Source: Bradyrhizobium sp. CCGB12
Lineage (GTDB): Bacteria; Pseudomonadota; Alphaproteobacteria; Rhizobiales; Xanthobacteraceae
Assembly (NCBI RefSeq): GCF_024199845.1
Contig: NZ_JANADO010000002.1
Location: forward strand, 186,001-250,000
Direction of reading: 5' to 3'
DNA: 64,000 nucleotides
Shown here: positions 60,186-64,000 of the stretch, piece by piece
How positions within the stretch are numbered: position 1 is the first letter of the stretch
Layout of the letters: each line of letters opens with the position of its first letter
Made by a program: the position numbers and the translations under genes
Notes under the pieces: model-generated
What the model was told of the DNA's origin: nothing
The model's input: the letters and a program-made list of their open reading frames with translations, nothing else
Databases searched by the model: none

Positions 60186-61083
60186 TCAGACCAGGGCTCT
60201 TGGCTTCAAGAGATCGCCGAGCCCGACTCGATGCAGCATCTCCGCACGGACACGGTCGAGCACGGCGAAGCCGACGTCGGTACCATCCTGGGTGGGATCG
60301 ATGAGGACGCGGAACGGCCGCTTCCCGAATGGCATGCCAACCACATTTACCACTGCCTCGGCTACAAGGCCCGCGTCGGCGTCCGGCGGCACGATCGCCG
60401 CAAAGGCCTTCTGCACCTGCTCGGTAAAACCCTGATACGGACGCTTTTCGTATTCCGCGGCTCGTGCCGCGTCGGCCGGACGACCCGAATGAATGAAGTG
60501 ATTGGTGCCTGAGGTGAAGGCGCCTGGCACGATGATCGAGGTCTCGATACCCCAGCGCGTCAGTTCGCGGGCATATTGTACGGCTATCGAATCCATGGCC
60601 GCCTTCGCCGCAAAATACGGCGCGAGATAAGGCGGCGTGCCCCCGGCGGAACTGGAGGAGGAAATCCAGACCAGCAGGCCCTGCATTTGACGACGCATAT
60701 GCGGCAGCACGGCGCGATTAACACGCTGTGTGCTCAGCACGTTGACGTCATAGAGCTCAGCATATTGCTCCGGCGTAAAAGCTTCTGCCGGGCCAAACAC
60801 CATGTGGCCGGCATTGTGGACCAGAACGTCGATACCCCGCCTCCGCAAGCACCTGCGCGACTGCCGCGTCCACCGAGCCCTGCGACTGCACGTCGAGTTC
60901 GAGTGCACGCAGCTCAACGCGATGCTCGTGCGAGAAGGCCGCGATCTGCTTCACAACGGCTGCATTTCGGGATTTCATCTGGCGCATGGAGCCGTACACC
61001 TTGTGACCCGCCTCTGCGAGTGCCTCGGCCATGAGGCGATCGAAGCCGCTGGACGCGCCCGTGATCAGAACAACCTTGCTCAT
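60186..61083 (-). pseudogene. Short-chain dehydrogenase/reductase, one frameshift
   Basis: Starts MSKVVLITGASSGFDRLMAE ALAEAGHKVYGSMR (G-A-S-S-G-x cofactor loop), reaches AAVAQVLAEAG near 60838, then shifts to GIDVLVHNAGHMVFGPAEAF. The remainder is clean: SSSSAGGTPPYLAPYFAAKA AMDSIA has the catalytic Ser, Tyr and Lys, and the end is GLGDLLKPRALV. One or two missing bases disrupt an otherwise complete ~298-residue enzyme. It lies downstream of another SDR in the same orientation. Confidence 0.8.
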
Positions 61084-61126
61084 CGGATACCTCTTTTGAC
61101 TGCTGTTTACTGGTTCGGAAGCAAGA

Positions 61127-61867
61127 TCAGATGATCCCGCCGTTGGCACGGAGCACCTGGCCGTTGATCCAGCCGCCGTCTGGCCCGGCGAGAAATGCAA
61201 CCGCAGCCGCGACATCCGCGGGCTCGCCGAGCCGCTCCAGCGGCGCGAGATTTGCGAGATGATCGATCACGTCCTTCGGCTTGCCGTCGAGAAACAGCTT
61301 TGTTGCGGTCGGTCCCGGCGCAACCGCGTTGACGGTGATATTGCGGCCGCGCAACTCTTTCGACAGAACTTGTGTCATCGCCTCGACCGCCGCCTTGGTG
61401 GCGGCATAGATACCGTAGGTCGGATGCAAGAGACCCGTTTGGCTGGAGGACAGGTTGACGATGCGGCCACCATTTCGCAGCCGGCGTGTCGCCTCGCGTA
61501 AGGTGTTGAAGGTACCCTTCAGATTGATGGCTATCTGGCTATCGAAGAGCGAGTCATCGGCTTCGGAGATCGCCGCCAGCTGCATCACACCGGCGTTGTT
61601 GACCAGCACGTCCACGCCGCCGAACGCCTCTTCCGCGGCATTGAACATGCTCGCCACGGCGCTTGCGTTGCTGACGTCTGCCTGCGCAGTGATAGCCCGA
61701 CCGCCGGCCTGGGAGATCTTGCCGGCCAGCGCTTCCGCCTCGGCAGCACTGCCGGCATAGTTGATGACGACCGCAAAGCCATCACGCCCGAGCCGTTCAG
61801 CGATTGCGGCACCAATGCCGCGCGACGCACCCGTGACAATTGCGATTTTTCCACTTGCATTGGACAT
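61127..61867 (-). CDS. Short-chain dehydrogenase/reductase (FabG-like)
   Basis: 246 residues, intact. VTGASRGIGAAIAERLGRDG (cofactor loop), VDVLVNNAGVMQ, LSSSQTGLLHPTYGIYAATK (Ser, Tyr-x-x-x-Lys) and VNAVAPGPTATKLF, ending GWINGQVLRANGGII. It should be an NADP(H)-dependent oxidoreductase; substrate unknown. GGAGAAGG precedes the start. The next gene on the strand, another SDR, begins 44 bases after its stop, so they form an operon. Confidence 0.9.
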   Translation of the reverse strand: MSNASGKIAIVTGASRGIGAAIAERLGRDGFAVVINYAGSAAEAEALAGKISQAGGRAITAQADVSNASAVASMFNAAEEAFGGVDVLVNNAGVMQLAAISEADDSLFDSQIAINLKGTFNTLREATRRLRNGGRIVNLSSSQTGLLHPTYGIYAATKAAVEAMTQVLSKELRGRNITVNAVAPGPTATKLFLDGKPKDVIDHLANLAPLERLGEPADVAAAVAFLAGPDGGWINGQVLRANGGII

Positions 61868-62180
61868 TTACCTTCTCCATGCCTCCGATCATCTTCCCTC
61901 TCTCTTATGGGATCAGGAACAATCTCGCGATCAAGCGATGAACAATCATCAACTGTTGGTCGCTCCGTTTCCTCCTCGATCCACCTGGCGCGACACCGAA
62001 AGAAATGGGGGAAGCGTTCGCGTGCGAGCACCGCTCTATGGCATTTGGCGGTGGCCATTGTGGCAGCTAATTCAACTCCTCCCTGAAGCAAGATCACGCA
62101 GTGCAAAGTCACGCATCGGACGCCGGCGGAGGCGCGCGATCTGCAGCTATCGCTCGCGAGCACGGTTCGCCGACGGGCCT
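61868..62180. other. Intergenic, nothing recognised
   Basis: It should hold the promoter of the SDR operon, but no boxes are clear. Confidence 0.35.
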
Positions 62181-62510
62181 CTAACTACTCGTGTATGGAG
62201 GCTGACGCGCATGCGCGGCGCAGATCTGGTTACGGTAACGCTGCGCAAGCACTAGGATAATTGCCAGAGTGACTATGTTTACGAGCTGTGTAACCATGAA
62301 CACCACATCGCCGATAGTGATCGAATGACCGAGAAACAGAGCTGACGAAAGCACCCATATTAGGTAAGCGTGCTCGCTAAATTGCGGCGGAGCATTGTTC
62401 ACTCCAGAGGAGCCAAATCTGAGGACGTAGGCGCCGTTGACGAGCCCGGTGCCAATATAACCGATGAAGGAGTTCAAGTTTTCTAAATTAGCACGCATGC
62501 TCGACGACAT
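62181..62510 (-). CDS. PQ-loop/SemiSWEET-like small membrane protein (109 aa)
   Basis: From ATG 62510: MSSSMRANLENLNSFIGYIG TGLVNGAYVL. Three membrane helices (about 14-33, 50-66, 69-92): YLIWVLSSALFLGHSITIGD VVFMVTQLVNIVTLAIILVL. The W-x-x-x-S-A-L-x-x-G-x-x-I-x-D/N pattern and final helix resemble PQ-loop or lipid-A-synthase-N-like proteins. Transport of sugars is possible, but not certain. A broken SemiSWEET gene is at 18805-19062. Confidence 0.5.
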   Translation of the reverse strand: MSSSMRANLENLNSFIGYIGTGLVNGAYVLRFGSSGVNNAPPQFSEHAYLIWVLSSALFLGHSITIGDVVFMVTQLVNIVTLAIILVLAQRYRNQICAAHARQPPYTSS

Positions 62511-62692
62511 ATGAAAGCGTTCCTGCTCCAAAAACTCGCGAAAACGGCAGGATTGCGGCGCCTTTCGAGAAGGTTTTACTGATCGCTGCTGCTGCATATG
62601 CCGCACTAGGGAACTGCGAAAACCGCATTTGCTGATCTTCCTCCCGGGCTGTATAACTCAGCAGCTTCTTCCTCCTATTTGAAGAGGCTATC

Positions 62693-62995
62693 ATGAAGGC
62701 ATTGCATACGTGGCTTTCGCAACAGCACCACGGGTTGCACACTTTCCGCGAATTTCAGCAAAGGCTCTATGAGGCATGCCAGGACGAGCCTGACCAGCAG
62801 GGTCTGTGTCGTCTGCTGGGTACCGTCGTTGAGAACTATGTAGATGCCTTCGACGAAGAGCCTTTACCGGTCGCCGTCGCTGATCATGCCTATCAGCGTT
62901 TGCTCGATCTGGTGGCTGACATAGATTTCGGTGCAACCGCCGAGCAGCGCCTCGCCACTATCAACCGTGTGGCAGCCAGCGATTTGCTGCACTAA
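62693..62995 (+). CDS. Hypothetical protein (100 aa)
   Basis: MKALHTWLSQQHHGLHTFRE FQQRLYEACQDEPDQQGLCR, then LLGTVVENYVDAFDEEPLPV AVADHAYQRLLDLVADIDFG and ending INRVAASDLLH. All helical and acidic; it looks like a conserved Bradyrhizobium protein of unknown function. The frame is clean. Its upstream region contains no stress promoter. Confidence 0.65.
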   Translation: MKALHTWLSQQHHGLHTFREFQQRLYEACQDEPDQQGLCRLLGTVVENYVDAFDEEPLPVAVADHAYQRLLDLVADIDFGATAEQRLATINRVAASDLLH

Positions 62996-63094
62996 AGCGC
63001 GATGTGCAGAGCGCCCAAGAGGTCCAGGTCCGGTTGTGGCTCGTACTTGAATAACACCGGCCTATTGTGATGTCGGTCGTAGGAGGAAGCCAGA

Positions 63095-64000
63095 ATGGCA
63101 AGTACCCTCATCGGCAATCCGTCACAAGGCGCTGGTCCCAACTCCATGTTGGCATGGCGAGTACACGAATTTGGAGCGCCGCAAGTGATGATATTTGAAC
63201 GCCTCCCAAGGCCAGATCCTGGTCAGGGCGACGTTCTTATCCATGTTCACGCCGCGGGCGTCGGTCCTTGGGACGGCTGGATCAGGGCCGGCAAGAGCGC
63301 GTTGCCGCAGCCTCTTCCTCTCACACTCGGCTCCGATCTGTCTGGAACGGTCGCGGCTCTGGGATCGGGCATTTCCGATCTCGCGGTCGGAGATCAGGTG
63401 TTCGGAGTGACCAACACTCAGTTCCTTGGCGCTTACGCAGAATACGCTCTGGCCTCCGCTGCGATGCTCGCGATGAAACCAAGCTCGCTGAGCTATGCCG
63501 AAGCGGCCTCCGTACCCGTCGTTGCGGTCACGGCGTGGCAGGCTCTGTTCGAGCACGCTCGCCTCGAAGCCGGGCAGACGGTGGTCATTCATGGAGCTGC
63601 GGGAAACGTTGGAGCCTACGCGGTTCAGCTCGCTCGTCGCGCTCGCCTTCGTTCAATCGCGACGGCTGGGGCGAAGGACATCGAGTACGTGCGGTCCCTC
63701 GGTGCCGACAAAGTATTGGACTATCATACGCAACGCTTCGAGGAAGAGGTAAAAGCCGCTGACGCGGTACTGGATCTCGTCGGAGGCGAAACGCAAATGC
63801 GTTCTTTTCAGGTTCTTCGCCCGGGCGGCAAGTTGATCTCCGCAGTTTCCCAGCCCGATCAAGGCCGCGCAAAGCACTACGGAGTCACCGCAACCTTCTT
63901 CTTGGTGGAGGTGACCACCGAGCGGCTGCGCACAATCGCCGATCTCATTGACCTCGGCGAGCTGAAGACCTGCGTAGGTGTAGTCCTCCCTCTCACGGAT
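63095..64000 (+). CDS. NADP-dependent quinone oxidoreductase-type (MDR) protein, 3' end beyond window
   Basis: AGGAGGAAG lies 6 bases before ATG 63095, and the frame stays open for 302 codons to the window edge. MLAWRVHEFGAPQVMIFERL, AAGVGPWDGWIRAGKS, LTLGSDLSGTVAALGSGISD, EAASVPVVAVTAWQALFEHA, VVIHGAAGNVGAYAVQLARR (Rossmann G-x-x-G-x-x-A) and VLDLVGGETQMRSFQVLRPG are family landmarks. No zinc ligands, as usual for this class. Substrate unknown; about 30 residues should follow outside the window. Confidence 0.88.
   Translation, partial: MASTLIGNPSQGAGPNSMLAWRVHEFGAPQVMIFERLPRPDPGQGDVLIHVHAAGVGPWDGWIRAGKSALPQPLPLTLGSDLSGTVAALGSGISDLAVGDQVFGVTNTQFLGAYAEYALASAAMLAMKPSSLSYAEAASVPVVAVTAWQALFEHARLEAGQTVVIHGAAGNVGAYAVQLARRARLRSIATAGAKDIEYVRSLGADKVLDYHTQRFEEEVKAADAVLDLVGGETQMRSFQVLRPGGKLISAVSQPDQGRAKHYGVTATFFLVEVTTERLRTIADLIDLGELKTCVGVVLPLTD

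Noticed and set aside
1..64000. CRISPR arrays and tRNA genes
   Set aside because: No regularly spaced repeats and no cloverleaf-like segments ending in CCA-type acceptor stems were noticed on reading; a tRNAscan run would be decisive.

Overview
The window looks like chromosome from a Bradyrhizobium-type alphaproteobacterium. I infer this from the NuoD, Mn-catalase, COG2984-type ABC substrate-binding protein, phasin and RHE_PE00001 proteins, and from many short protein families that I associate with that genus. It is an accessory region in advanced decay. About 50 genes look intact, and more than 30 recognisable genes are broken by nonsense codons, frameshifts, internal deletions or truncation. 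No rRNA, tRNA, CRISPR array or phage module is visible.

Layout. 0-4.5 kb: VapBC toxin-antitoxin with its operator, a RHE_PE00001 DNA-binding protein, then broken DUF736 and ParA genes (the kind of cargo found in rhizobial conjugative elements) and a cyclase remnant. 4.6-15 kb: small hypothetical proteins, a NYN-domain protein, a dead histidine kinase beside an intact NarL-type regulator, a broken iron permease and an AI-2E transporter. 15-19 kb: a phosphotransferase, a decayed IS5-type transposase, and outer-membrane-protein, antitoxin and SemiSWEET pseudogenes. 19-26 kb: DUF892 ferritin-like protein, SIR2 and GCS2 pieces, two wrecked ligD copies, an orphan nuoD with one nonsense codon and a Mn-catalase fragment. 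26-32 kb: a dense cluster of 40-80 residue proteins. 33-43.7 kb: substrate-binding protein, alpha/beta hydrolase, Mn-catalase/DUF892 fusion, SDR plus DUF2269. 44-58 kb: YsnF/DUF2382, DUF3606, CsbD, phasin, a PAS hybrid kinase and further copies of the small-protein families. 60-64 kb: two SDR genes, a PQ-loop-like membrane protein and a quinone-oxidoreductase-type gene running off the end.

Two themes tie the region together. First, ten sites match the general-stress sigma (EcfG) pattern GGAAC-N16-(c)GTT or a near variant, plus one with N17. They lie directly upstream of stress-type genes: iron permease, DUF892, Gly-rich secreted protein, Mn-catalase, YsnF, DUF3606, CsbD, phasin and small membrane or secreted proteins. 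The window therefore reads as a general-stress-response island. Second, small-protein families occur in several copies with shared flanks. One structured leader (30589-30666, 45551-45630, truncated at 58210-58248) appears to hide the ribosome binding site of one such family. A GGCCGCC-type hairpin begins right at the stop codon of many of them.

All family names come from reading the sequence; no database search was run. The density of single-base lesions could in part reflect sequencing error, but nonsense substitutions, internal deletions and diverged duplicate copies argue for real decay.
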